Below are positions 1-8,836 of a DNA stretch of 64,000 bases, piece after piece (position 1 is the first letter of the stretch; every line of letters starts with the position of its first letter). Both the position numbers and the translations under genes were made by a program. Source of the stretch: an uncultured Pseudomonadales bacterium (GTDB lineage Bacteria; Pseudomonadota; Gammaproteobacteria; Pseudomonadales; Porticoccaceae); NCBI GenBank assembly GCA_943788875.1, contig CALSSA010000009.1, positions 1-64,000 of the forward strand, in the 5' to 3' direction. The notes beneath the pieces were generated by a model. It was not told the origin of the DNA. It searched no databases and worked only from the letters and a program-made list of their open reading frames with translations.

Positions 1-156
1 CTAAAGAGGCTCCAGCCTCCGCTGGAGTGACGTTCTTTTGGTGGCACCGCAACCCCCTTCATGCAGCAACGCAAACCCCAACCCCATGATCTATATTAAA
101 ACCAAGCAACCTCAGTTGCGCGGAATTCCAAAATATAGGGACATACCACAGCCATC
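1..156. repeat. Intergenic segment with REP-like hairpin
   Basis: No gene is seen before the sigma factor. Positions 10-27 form a 7-bp stem (CTCCAGC/GCTGGAG) with a 4-base loop followed by TGACG, which resembles the short GC-rich palindromes scattered between genes in many gammaproteobacteria. Positions 135-146 hold ATAGGGACATAC, which recurs at 6289-6300 in front of the S9 peptidase gene. Whether the latter is a promoter element or a repeat scar is open. Confidence 0.45.
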
Positions 157-783
157 ATGGGCCATAAAAAACCTGACCAGAGCGCAAAGTCGGCGGTACT
201 AGCCACCTTTCTTAAGCATGAGTTATTTCTTAAAAAATTCCTCGCGCGGTTTTTGCATCGCTCGCAAGATGTTGACGACGCGGCCCAAGAGGCGTTTTTA
301 AAGGCTTACAAGGCAGAAAAAACTCAGGAAATTCGCTCGCCCAAATCGTTTTTATTTCAGATTGCCAAAAATATCGCCCTGCAAGAACTCACCAAAAAAT
401 CAAAAATGATAACTGACTACATAGAGGATTTAAGCGACTCGGCAATCTCATGGGAAGGCCGGACCCTCGAAGACACCCTGTCGGCAGAGCAGCGTTATGG
501 GATATTTTGTCAGGCGGCAGCTACTTTGCCACCCCAGTGCAGGCGGGCATTTTTGTTGCGCAAGGTGTATGGGTTAACGCAGAAGGAGATTGCCCATAAG
601 CTGGGTATCTCCATTAGCACAGTGGAAAAGCACCACACCACCGGCCTAAAACGCTGCAGCGAAATGATGCGCAAGCTGGGTGACACAGAGCTAAACCCCG
701 AGCAAAACACAGCACCCAGTAAAGAGCTCAGCACCATAGCCCAGCTAACCAAAAACCCGAGGTCAACCAGTGGTAAAAGCTGA
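157..783 (+). CDS. FecI-type ECF sigma factor
   Basis: A 208-residue RNA polymerase sigma factor of the extracytoplasmic-function class. Region sigma-2 lies at about residues 21-82 (DDAAQEAFLKAYK and PKSFLFQIAKNIA motifs) and region sigma-4 at about 122-172, with the helix-turn-helix QKEIAHKLGISISTVEKH. It is followed, with a 14-base overlap, by a FecR-type anti-sigma gene and then by an STN protein and a TonB-dependent receptor. By analogy with FecI it should direct transcription of that receptor when the ligand is sensed. The start has no good Shine-Dalgarno sequence at normal distance, so a slightly different start is possible. The C-terminal 30 residues are low-complexity and overlap fecR. 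Confidence 0.9.
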   Translation: MGHKKPDQSAKSAVLATFLKHELFLKKFLARFLHRSQDVDDAAQEAFLKAYKAEKTQEIRSPKSFLFQIAKNIALQELTKKSKMITDYIEDLSDSAISWEGRTLEDTLSAEQRYGIFCQAAATLPPQCRRAFLLRKVYGLTQKEIAHKLGISISTVEKHHTTGLKRCSEMMRKLGDTELNPEQNTAPSKELSTIAQLTKNPRSTSGKS

Positions 784-1861
784 CACAGACAAAATAGTAG
801 AACTGCCCAACCGCGACCATATCGAGGCCGAGGCCTGCGCCTGGATAGCCCAGCTGGATGGCGACAAAACCCCCTCCGCCGAAGACCTGGCCGCACTGCG
901 CGAGTGGATAGGCCGCAGCCCAGTGCACCAGCAAGAGCTGCAGCGCCTGGCCACACTCTGGGGCGACCTCAACCAACTCACCGATCTGGCCCCCGCATTA
1001 AACAGCCTGGCGTCCCAGCACCCACAACAGAGCCTCGGCAGCCTGCTAAAACAGCGCCTCAAACAACTATTAACCCCCCGCAAACCCATGGCCCCAGTGC
1101 TCGGCCTGCTGGCCATGCTGTCACTCGGCCTGCTGCTATGGAACGACTACCAAATAGAACCACTGCAACGCCTCTACACCACCGAAATAGGCCAGCAACA
1201 GCGCGCCCAGCTGCCCGACGGCTCGGTGCTGCATATCAACACCGGCAGCCGGGTTGCCGTAGACTTTGACCGCCACAAACGCACAGTGCAGCTGCTCCAG
1301 GGCGAAGCCCACTTTGAAGTGGCCCACGATAAAAGCCGCCCCTTTGAAGTATTTGCCGGTGCCGGCATGGTGCGCGCTGTGGGCACCGCGTTTTCGGTAC
1401 ATCTGCTCGACCAGCAGGTAGAGGTCACAGTTACCGAGGGCAGGGTAGAACTAGCCTCACAAATCCCCACCCAACCCCAAGGCAATGAGCAAACAGCCAC
1501 CAGCACCCAGCCCCTGGAACTCACCCAGCTCGCGGCCGGGCAAAACACCAGCTTTAACCACAGCGTAAAACCCATTAAAACCCTCAGGCACGACCAGCTG
1601 GCCAGAAAGCTCTCCTGGCGCGACGGCATGCTGGTGTTCTCCGGCGAAAGCCTCGAATCAGTGATCAAAGAAGTCAGCCGCTACACCACCCAAACCATAG
1701 TCATCACCGACCCCGCCATTCGCGATGTACGCATAGGCGGCTATTTTAAAGCCGGTGAAACCCAGGCCATTATGGAAGTGCTGGCGCTTAGCTTTGGTAT
1801 CAAGGTGCAGCATATTAATAAGAACTTGATTCACCTTTCAAAAGCTAGTCCTGCCGGGTGA
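770..1861 (+). CDS. FecR-type anti-sigma factor / signal transducer
   Basis: An inner-membrane regulator of the FecR family, 363 residues, GTG start inside the sigma gene, suggesting translational coupling. A cytoplasmic FecR N-terminal (DUF4880-like) part at about 20-65 (EACAWIAQLD, WIGRSPVHQQEL) would bind the sigma factor. One membrane helix follows at about 108-124. The periplasmic FecR domain spans about 138-232 (LPDGSVLHINTGSRVAVDF, QGEAHFEVAHD). A C-terminal STN-like subdomain at about 285-355 (LESVIKEVSRYTTQTIVI) would contact the receptor. The gene is distinctly GC-rich compared with the receptor gene downstream. Confidence 0.9.
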   Translation: MVKADTDKIVELPNRDHIEAEACAWIAQLDGDKTPSAEDLAALREWIGRSPVHQQELQRLATLWGDLNQLTDLAPALNSLASQHPQQSLGSLLKQRLKQLLTPRKPMAPVLGLLAMLSLGLLLWNDYQIEPLQRLYTTEIGQQQRAQLPDGSVLHINTGSRVAVDFDRHKRTVQLLQGEAHFEVAHDKSRPFEVFAGAGMVRAVGTAFSVHLLDQQVEVTVTEGRVELASQIPTQPQGNEQTATSTQPLELTQLAAGQNTSFNHSVKPIKTLRHDQLARKLSWRDGMLVFSGESLESVIKEVSRYTTQTIVITDPAIRDVRIGGYFKAGETQAIMEVLALSFGIKVQHINKNLIHLSKASPAG

Positions 1862-2003
1862 CAGCGCCATATCGGCCAACTTTTTGTCCTATAGTTAAAG
1901 TAACTAGCCACACCGGTACCGCACATAATAATGAAGTCACTTAACAACTTTTTTGGGGGTATTTCCTTCCTTGTTGATCCAATAGGCTGTAAGGCCGTTT
2001 CGG

Positions 2004-2384
2004 ATGATCGATAGCTGTGTTTCGAACGGATCAAAAAACAAGGAAGGGTATAGCCGAGTTAATTGCAGTGCAGTTGGTCTTGGCGGTAGCGTTGCTGCTC
2101 TGTCTCGCCCCACTGTTACTGGTGACAACCCGGATGTCGACAAAATCTACGCCATAGACATCCCCCAGAGCAATGCCGACCAGGCCCTAAAAACCCTGGC
2201 ACATCAAACAGGCGTTCAAGTTCTTGTTCCCTTTGACCTAGTAAAAGCCATCGATACCAGGCCCATTAGCGGTAACTATTCAGTAATGACCGCCCTGGCG
2301 GTGCTGCTGTACAACACGGGCCTATCCGGAATCCTTACCGACAGCGGAGTGATCACCATTTCGCAAAATGGAAGTGCAGTCTGA
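2004..2384 (+). pseudogene. Stand-alone STN-domain protein, apparent 5' frameshift
   Basis: The C-terminal two thirds encode a secretin/TonB N-terminal (STN) domain: AIDIPQSNADQALKTLAHQ, then VLVPFDLVKAIDTRPISG. Such domains are normally the periplasmic signalling part of a transducing TonB receptor; here it is a separate gene overlapping the receptor reading frame. In this frame the N-terminus is a poor signal peptide. In the next frame, from a GTG at 2017, the sequence RKGIAELIAVQLVLAVALLL is a convincing signal peptide running to about 2105. The simplest reading is an exported STN protein broken by a one-base deletion between about 2095 and 2140, or a sequencing error. The listed coordinates are those of the STN frame. 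Confidence 0.6.
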
Positions 2385-2412
2385 ATCTAACCAAAATGGT
2401 AAGGGGAAGAGC

Positions 2413-4662
2413 ATGAATATAACAAACAGCAGTAAACGAAAAACACTACTGGCCGGCCTGGTGGGATTATTTGCCGCAGGCGGCATGACTCAGGCAGTGG
2501 CGCAGGGTGGTGAGGCGGCGACTGGGCAGAGTGCGATTGATGAGATTATTGTTACGGCGAATAAGCGGGAGCAGAGTTTGCAGGATACGGCGATGAGTAT
2601 CAGAGCTTTAAGTCAGGACGAAATTGAGCGGAATGGTTACATCGGGATGAATGATTATCTATCTACTATCCCTGGTGTTAGTCAGATGGAAATCGGTGTA
2701 GGTAATAATCGTCTATCAATGCGTGGGATATCTGCTTCGCAGACCGACGAAACCAGCGTTGGTGTCTATCTAGGTGAGGTATCGCTATCACATATAGGAA
2801 CAGGAGCAAATGGTAATGCTGTTGATATCAAGCTTGTCGATATAGAACGTGTTGAGGTTCTACGTGGACCTCAGGGTACCCTTTTTGGTTCTGGAACGAT
2901 GGGCGGCGCAGTGCGCAATATTCCTAATGCACCAAATCTGACAGAGGTCGAATCCGAGCTGCAAGTTGGCTTCTCGGACTTAGATGGTGCGGATCGCTTG
3001 AATAATAAGATCACTGGAGTAGTTAATATTCCTCTTGTAGAAAATCAATTGGCACTGAGAATAGCTGCCTATCGATTTGAAAATCGTGGTTATGTTGACA
3101 TGGTTAGTGATAGTGATCCTAGTAAGGTAGTAATAGCAAATGATTTTGGAGGTGTCTTAAATAACCGAACAGAGGTTGGTGGAAACGAATTTGCGGGTGT
3201 ACGTGCTAGTTTACTTTGGCAACCCGCTGATAATTTATCAGTTACTTTGATGCATGCTAGACAAGATTTAGATCAAAATGGGATGTCATATATTGATCCA
3301 GATATTGGAGGTTATAAGAGTACTGCACTGGATTTTAATGGTGAGTTTGATGGTCAGGAGGGTCGATCAGATGAAGGAAGCTTTACTAATTTGGTGATTA
3401 ATTATGACCTTAGTTGGGGAAATCTCATTTCATCAACAACTATAAGCGACAGCACTCAGATTCGCGATATTGCAGGTAGCAGGTTTATACCTCTGCCACT
3501 TCCTATACGGAATGAGAATTCGAGAGATAACTTTACTCAAGAGCTACGTGTATCCTCTCAGCTATCTGGCCCAGTCCAATTTTTGGGTGGAATATATTAT
3601 GAGGATATGGAGTTTGTTGGAGATACATTGGTAGTGTGGGGCGGTGATGATGCGCTAAATCCGTTTGGCAATGATTTATTTGAAGGCCCAGATGGTACAG
3701 ATATCAAGCAGACAGCTTTCTTTGGAGAGGTTTATTACGATATTGCGGATCAGTTTAAACTAACCTTGGGTGGACGTTGGTTTGATTATGAACGGAAAAT
3801 TTTGATTGATCAGTCTGGGGCTCTGGGAACTGTATCTTTCGACGGCGAGAGCACTGAGAAAGATTTCAAGGGCAAAGTTAATCTTGAATATACTCCCAGT
3901 GATGATGCCCTAATTTACACGCAATGGGCACAGGGTTTTCGTTTGGGTCAGCCGGTTGTAGTTCCTCCATTAGGTGTTTGTGATACAGATAATGATGGTA
4001 TTTTAGATGGCTCAAGTCCTCCCACGCCAATTAATACTAGTGGAGCTTTGGATTCTGATAACTTAGACAGCATTGAGGTCGGAGGAAAATTTAGTTTTTT
4101 GGATAATCAGCTGATCACCAACATTGCTATCTACAGTATCGATTGGAAGGGTATTCCCATCAATGTAGCGGGTAGCTGTGGTTTTGGAACTATATTAAAT
4201 GGAGGGGAAGCTCGATCTCAAGGTTTGGAGGTTGAAGCGACTTACCAAGTATCTGAGAAATTACGTCTTAACTTTGGCCTTGGCTACAATGATGCAGAGC
4301 TTAGTAAAGACGCTCCTGGTTTAGGCTCAAAAGGTGACCGATTACCTTATAGCCAGAGAATCAGTGGCAATTTAAGCATTGATTACAATTTTTACTTAAA
4401 TGGCTTCGAAAGCTTTATCCACGCCAATTATGCTTATGTCGGAGATTTTCATACAGATCTAGCTGAAGAATCAATTGAGATAGGTGACTACAGTAAGCTA
4501 AGTCTTCGTTTAGGTTTATCAATTAATGAGCATTGGGATGTCGAGCTTTATGGTACTAATTTGACCAACAGTGATGATTTGTCTGGCTTCGAGCCTTCGG
4601 TAGGTGGAGGATTCCGTCTAACACCGAGGCAAATAGGCTTAGATGTTAGGTACCAGTTTTAA
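2413..4662 (+). CDS. TonB-dependent outer-membrane receptor
   Basis: A 749-residue outer-membrane gated channel. The ATG at 2413 is preferred over the frame's earlier GTG/ATG options because AAGGGGAAG lies just upstream and the protein then begins with a signal peptide (KRKTLLAGLVGLFAAGGM...AVAQ). A TonB box-like DEIIVTANKR is followed by the plug domain (LSTIPGVSQMEIG, VEVLRGPQGTLFGSGTMGGAV) and a beta-barrel ending in the aromatic Phe typical of barrel proteins. It lacks its own STN domain, which is encoded just upstream. After about base 2620 the sequence becomes clearly more AT-rich than fecR. The substrate is unknown; the neighbouring symporter, peptidase and serine hydrolase argue for a peptide-like or ester-like ligand rather than a siderophore. 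Confidence 0.93.
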   Translation: MNITNSSKRKTLLAGLVGLFAAGGMTQAVAQGGEAATGQSAIDEIIVTANKREQSLQDTAMSIRALSQDEIERNGYIGMNDYLSTIPGVSQMEIGVGNNRLSMRGISASQTDETSVGVYLGEVSLSHIGTGANGNAVDIKLVDIERVEVLRGPQGTLFGSGTMGGAVRNIPNAPNLTEVESELQVGFSDLDGADRLNNKITGVVNIPLVENQLALRIAAYRFENRGYVDMVSDSDPSKVVIANDFGGVLNNRTEVGGNEFAGVRASLLWQPADNLSVTLMHARQDLDQNGMSYIDPDIGGYKSTALDFNGEFDGQEGRSDEGSFTNLVINYDLSWGNLISSTTISDSTQIRDIAGSRFIPLPLPIRNENSRDNFTQELRVSSQLSGPVQFLGGIYYEDMEFVGDTLVVWGGDDALNPFGNDLFEGPDGTDIKQTAFFGEVYYDIADQFKLTLGGRWFDYERKILIDQSGALGTVSFDGESTEKDFKGKVNLEYTPSDDALIYTQWAQGFRLGQPVVVPPLGVCDTDNDGILDGSSPPTPINTSGALDSDNLDSIEVGGKFSFLDNQLITNIAIYSIDWKGIPINVAGSCGFGTILNGGEARSQGLEVEATYQVSEKLRLNFGLGYNDAELSKDAPGLGSKGDRLPYSQRISGNLSIDYNFYLNGFESFIHANYAYVGDFHTDLAEESIEIGDYSKLSLRLGLSINEHWDVELYGTNLTNSDDLSGFEPSVGGGFRLTPRQIGLDVRYQF

Positions 4663-4685
4663 TCAAAGCACGACCTCTTAAAATC

Positions 4686-4732
4686 AAAGGCCTCTGTAAA
4701 CTTATTCCTAGAAGTTAGCAGAGGCCTCTTTT
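4686..4732 (+). terminator. Rho-independent terminator after TonB receptor
   Basis: The arms AGGCCTCTG (4688-4696) and CAGAGGCCT (4719-4727) pair perfectly; the stem extends inward through AACTT/AAGTT after one mismatch, with an 8-base loop, and is followed by CTTTT. It separates the receptor from the symporter gene and argues against the TTG at 4731 as the symporter start. Confidence 0.8.
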
Positions 4733-4740
4733 GATTCAAT

Positions 4741-4762
4741 ATGCTGCTACCTTTAGCAGCAT
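4741..4762. promoter_or_regulatory. Perfect 9-bp hairpin in the MFS leader
   Basis: ATGCTGCTA and TAGCAGCAT flank a CCTT loop, only 10 bases after the preceding terminator. No T-run follows, so it is more likely an operator dyad or a structured leader than a second terminator. It lies 38 bases ahead of the preferred ATG of the symporter gene. Confidence 0.4.
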
Positions 4763-4799
4763 CTTAATAGCCGTTCTAGTTCTCGCTTCAGGATTTTCG

Positions 4800-6200
4800 A
4801 TGACAAGACCCACTAAGAGGGCTTCGATCCCTATCAGCCCCAAGTTGGATGACCACCGAGTAGGGTTAGTTTATGCGCTACCCGTGATGGCACTCTCTTT
4901 TTTATACGGCCCAAGTGGCGCCATTTTACAAGGGATTTATGCCAAACACTTTGGTCTAACTTTGACCACTATTGCTACGGTTTTATTAATTTCCCGGCTT
5001 TTTGACGCTCTATCTGATCCAATAATAGGTTATTGCGCTGATCGCTATCATGCCCGTCATGGCACTCGCAAACCCTTCGTCGTGGGCGGTGGTTTGCTAT
5101 TTATTTTCGCCAGTTGGTTTCTGTATGTGCCACCGGTTAACGTCAGTCCCATCTATTTTTTAGTTTGCTTCTTAGCCTTTTATTTTGCATACACCTTATT
5201 TGAAATACCCCATCTTGCTTGGGGAAGTGAGTTATCTATTGATTCGGAGGACAAAAACAGAATCTATGGTTGGCGTTCTTGTTGTTGGTTTATCGGTGGT
5301 CTGTTCTTCTATGCAATACCGTTACTGCCATTGTTTAAGACTAATGAATTTACCCCAGAGACTCTAAAGTGGTCGGTATTGGTAGCCATTGTAATGATGC
5401 TGCCCATGCTCTATATGTCTATCAGGTTCGTACCCGACCACCAGAGCATTCAAACACACGGCTCAGTTGTTTCTTACAAGAAAGAAAGTATTGTTTTATT
5501 ACTCCAAACGATTTTGAGGAATAAGCCTTTACTTATATTAACAGCCGCCCATACCTGTACAGGTTTTGGATCAGGGATGTGGTTCACCTTGCTGTTTATC
5601 TTTGTGGATTCTTATCTTGGCTTAGGACATCAGTTTGCATTGGTATACGTTACTAGTTTTGGCCTGAGCATTCTGGCTTTGAGAATATGGTACAAGCTAG
5701 CACTCAAGTTAGGTAAGCAATGTACCTGGTGGGTTGCAATGGTGCTGGTGGCTTTAGGCATGATCGGTACGGGACTGTTGTCATCTGCCAGTGCCGATTG
5801 GCTATCGCTATTGGTATGTATGAGCCTGATCTACAGTGGATTTGCAGCCTTTAGTATTATGGTGCCTTCGTTGATGTCTGATATATCTGATTATGGGACT
5901 TTAAAATTTGGTACTGATCGAACTGCCTCGTATTTTGCTCTTTATACTTTGATTAATAAAACTGTTGGCGCTTTGGGAGGCGCTCTTGGACTAGGTCTTG
6001 CTGGCTGGTTTGGGTTTGACCCTACAATGAGTTCCCATAGTAACACGGCAATTTTAGGTCTACGTATCAGCATTGCATGGATACCGGCAGCAATGATTTT
6101 AACTTCTATTTTCTTTATTACCCGGATTCCCATTACCGTAAAACGCCATGAGATTATCCGGCGCCGCTTAGCTGCGCGTAACGATCGAGCCGCTAGGTAG
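4800..6200 (+). CDS. GPH-family MFS symporter
   Basis: A polytopic inner-membrane carrier of the MFS_2/glycoside-pentoside-hexuronide:cation symporter type, 466 residues from the ATG at 4800 (AGGA six bases upstream). The open frame extends to a TTG at 4731, but that start lies in the terminator tail. Family signs are SRLFDALSDPIIGYCADRY in the second helix region and RKPFVVGGG in the following loop, with about 12 hydrophobic segments. Members move sugars, sugar acids or other small organic solutes with a cation. Placed between a TonB receptor and an S9 peptidase, it probably imports the periplasmic product of the receptor ligand. Substrate not determined. Confidence 0.88.
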   Translation: MTRPTKRASIPISPKLDDHRVGLVYALPVMALSFLYGPSGAILQGIYAKHFGLTLTTIATVLLISRLFDALSDPIIGYCADRYHARHGTRKPFVVGGGLLFIFASWFLYVPPVNVSPIYFLVCFLAFYFAYTLFEIPHLAWGSELSIDSEDKNRIYGWRSCCWFIGGLFFYAIPLLPLFKTNEFTPETLKWSVLVAIVMMLPMLYMSIRFVPDHQSIQTHGSVVSYKKESIVLLLQTILRNKPLLILTAAHTCTGFGSGMWFTLLFIFVDSYLGLGHQFALVYVTSFGLSILALRIWYKLALKLGKQCTWWVAMVLVALGMIGTGLLSSASADWLSLLVCMSLIYSGFAAFSIMVPSLMSDISDYGTLKFGTDRTASYFALYTLINKTVGALGGALGLGLAGWFGFDPTMSSHSNTAILGLRISIAWIPAAMILTSIFFITRIPITVKRHEIIRRRLAARNDRAAR

Positions 6201-6288
6201 TGCGCCTATTATAAAGACCGCGAGTAAAAGTTCTTTTAGCTTATGCCACAAGTCCAAATATCTTATTTAAGAAGACCTATTCACCAAG

Positions 6289-6300
6289 ATAGGGACATAC
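6289..6300 (+). repeat. Second copy of ATAGGGACATAC
   Basis: This 12-mer is identical to 135-146, upstream of the ECF sigma gene; similarity extends weakly on both sides (TTCaccaAg versus TTCcaaaAt). It sits 28 bases before the S9 peptidase ATG. It may be a shared promoter element of the locus or a mobile-repeat scar. Confidence 0.4.
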
Positions 6301-6327
6301 ATTCCAGAATTCGAGGAAACGAAACTA

Positions 6328-8751
6328 ATGCCAGATCAAAAGATACAATCTAATCTAAGTAAAGAAGCAGATATAGAAAAAAGGTATATGAAAGCAAAAG
6401 CCTTGGAGCAGGGGTCATTTATTGAAACAATGGTATTAAACGCTCAAATTTACCCAAACTGGATCGGCAATAGTACCTGCTTTTGGTATATACAAAAAAG
6501 AAGAATCAGTGAAAACGGTTTATCTGAAATAAGGAAGCAGTTTCGTCTGGTAAATGCCTTAACTACTGAAAATACTGAAGCTTTTGATCATCATTCGTTA
6601 GCTCGGGCGCTTGGCCGAGTAACCAAGCGTGATATTAGCGCCAACAATCTTCCTATTAGTGAGATTAAGATAGAGCTATCGCCATTAGAAGTCAGGTTTA
6701 TGGCCTTCGATAAGCAATGGTCATATAACGCTTCTGAGGCATTGTGCACAGAAATAGCCGCTTTATCGCCATATTGGTTAGTTTCACCCGATGGTAAAAA
6801 AGCAGCGTTCTTACGTAACTTTAATTTATGGGTCAGAGATTTGGATAGCGGCGTCGAGCGGTCCCTAACCCAAGATGGTGAACTCCATTATGCCTATGCT
6901 GTTCAGCCCGAGCGTGTCAATTTGGTAGGAGGGATGCATGATGTTGGCTGGGTAAATAAGGCTTTACCTGAAGCTCATTGGTCGTCGGATTCAAAACGGT
7001 TATTGACGATGCGGGTAGATGAGAGGCGGGTATTATCATTGCCGATCACAGAATATGTACCCTCGGATGGGAGTTTGCGGCCGCGCTGTACACAAGTCAA
7101 ATATGCCCTGCCGGGCGATCGGAGCATTGCTGAATATGAATTGCTTGCCATTGAGGTCGATACAGGAAATATTTGTCTTGCAAAATACCAGCCAATCCCA
7201 GACTCAGTATTATGGGCCGGATTATTTAGTGGTAATCGAGCATGGTGGTCTAGTGATAATACCCGAGCCTTTTTTGTTGATATGTCTCGGGGCCAACGAC
7301 AGGCTAAAGTGGTTTCCTTTAACATCACAACTGGCTTGACAGAGGTCTTATTTAAAGAAACTGCTGAGACCTATATAGATTTGAGTCTTGATTTTGAAAA
7401 TCCCGCTTCCCTATTACCAGTTTATGAGTCGAATGAATTAATTTGGTTTTCTGAGCGGAGTGGTTGGGCACATATCTATCTTTATGACTTGGATAATGGC
7501 AATTTAAAAAAGGACATAACTAATGGTAATTGGTTGGTTCGTGAGGTATTACACTTTGACAGTGCATCTCGGGAAGTCCTTATCCAAATTGCAGGAAGAG
7601 TTGACGATCGGGATCCCTACTACCGTGAAATATGTCGTGTCAATGTTGATACAGGTGTGATGTCTACCCTTGTGTCGGGAGATTATGATTGTATCTGTCA
7701 TAAGCCTAATACACGGCCTCACCAGGTTGGTATGATGTTTGGCCAAGCAACTAATGAGTGTGCGGGAGTATCACCTAATGGAGATTATTTAGTTATTACC
7801 CGTACTCGAGCGGATGAACCTCCGATAACAGAACTTTTTGATCGTGATGGAAAGCTACTGTTAACAATCGAGGCTGCAGAGATTTCGGGCCTGCCTGAAG
7901 GCTGGAGATGGCCAGAGCCTGTAGAGCTTTTAGCCGCAGATGGTAAAACCTCGATATATGGCCTTATATTTAGGCCCTCAGATTTCTCTGCAGACAAAGA
8001 CTATCCCGTGCTTGATTGGGCTGTTAGCAACCCTTTTTATGGGTACGTTCCGAAAGGTTCGTTCGGAAACGATACTGAAAACGGCTATGCTTACATGTCA
8101 GCAGCAGCTTATTCAGAACTTGGGTTTATCACGGTTATTATCGATGGCAGAGGTAGTTGTTACCGTTCTAAAGCGTTTCATGATGAAAGCTATGGTCGTG
8201 TTCATACAGCAAGTAATTTAGAAGATCATATCGAGGGAATTAGGCAGTTAGCTAAACGATACCCCTATATGGATTTGACCCGCGTAGGTATTGTTGATAC
8301 CTCGGGGTCAAATGCTCCGGCATATGGTGTGATGGCATATCCTGAGTTTTATAAAGTAGCGGCTGTTATTTCGACTTGGGATGTTAGATTGCTTACTCAG
8401 GGAGAGATATATCAAGGTGTTGGGCCTAAGACTGATTATGAGGCCTCTGTATTAGGGAATATGGTTAGTAACCTTGAGGGAAAATTACTTCTGATACATG
8501 GAATGCAGGACAATTTTTTTCAAGTGAGTGGTGTTTTGCAATTAGTTGAGGCGTTGATCCGAGAGAATAAAGACTTTGATTTAGTGCTGCTCCCCAATGG
8601 GGGACATGCTTGGAGCAGCAGTCATTATGGCGTACGCCGCGTGTGGGATTATATTGTAAGGCACTTACTAGATATAGAACCTCCTACTGGGGTTCATGTG
8701 GCCTCAGGGGTTGAATATGCTTTGAAGAAATTGAATTCGGAGGATTCTTAA
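6328..8751 (+). CDS. S9-family (DPP-IV-like) peptidase with unusual nucleophile motif
   Basis: An 807-residue serine peptidase with an N-terminal beta-propeller (about 130-520; SPDGKKAAFLRNFNLWVRDL) and a C-terminal alpha/beta-hydrolase domain. No signal peptide is visible, so it is likely cytoplasmic. The start is well set by GAGGAAACG. By alignment with S9 patterns the triad is Ser659, Asp728 (HGMQDN) and His760 (GGHAW), with spacing like DPP-IV. The usual G-x-S-x-G elbow reads D657-T-S659-G-S661, so the glycine two before Ser is Asp and the glycine two after is Ser. This could narrow substrate choice or impair activity. Expected role: release of dipeptides, or hydrolysis of a special peptide brought in by the receptor and symporter upstream. 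Confidence 0.88.
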   Translation: MPDQKIQSNLSKEADIEKRYMKAKALEQGSFIETMVLNAQIYPNWIGNSTCFWYIQKRRISENGLSEIRKQFRLVNALTTENTEAFDHHSLARALGRVTKRDISANNLPISEIKIELSPLEVRFMAFDKQWSYNASEALCTEIAALSPYWLVSPDGKKAAFLRNFNLWVRDLDSGVERSLTQDGELHYAYAVQPERVNLVGGMHDVGWVNKALPEAHWSSDSKRLLTMRVDERRVLSLPITEYVPSDGSLRPRCTQVKYALPGDRSIAEYELLAIEVDTGNICLAKYQPIPDSVLWAGLFSGNRAWWSSDNTRAFFVDMSRGQRQAKVVSFNITTGLTEVLFKETAETYIDLSLDFENPASLLPVYESNELIWFSERSGWAHIYLYDLDNGNLKKDITNGNWLVREVLHFDSASREVLIQIAGRVDDRDPYYREICRVNVDTGVMSTLVSGDYDCICHKPNTRPHQVGMMFGQATNECAGVSPNGDYLVITRTRADEPPITELFDRDGKLLLTIEAAEISGLPEGWRWPEPVELLAADGKTSIYGLIFRPSDFSADKDYPVLDWAVSNPFYGYVPKGSFGNDTENGYAYMSAAAYSELGFITVIIDGRGSCYRSKAFHDESYGRVHTASNLEDHIEGIRQLAKRYPYMDLTRVGIVDTSGSNAPAYGVMAYPEFYKVAAVISTWDVRLLTQGEIYQGVGPKTDYEASVLGNMVSNLEGKLLLIHGMQDNFFQVSGVLQLVEALIRENKDFDLVLLPNGGHAWSSSHYGVRRVWDYIVRHLLDIEPPTGVHVASGVEYALKKLNSEDS

Positions 8752-8836
8752 ATGATGTATTACTGCTTTCTATTATCCAAATTAGTGATAGTGTTGTCTG
8801 AGACTAATCTAGTAAACCCTTATTGGTACTATTCTA

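Noticed and set aside
510-1668. Several long minus-strand frames opposite the sigma and fecR genes
   Set aside because: They are shadows caused by GC-rich codon bias of the plus-strand genes; no family resemblance or ribosome-binding sites.
4731-4799. TTG start adding 23 residues to the GPH symporter
   Set aside because: The TTG lies in the tail of a strong terminator and the added segment crosses a hairpin; the ATG at 4800 has a ribosome-binding site.
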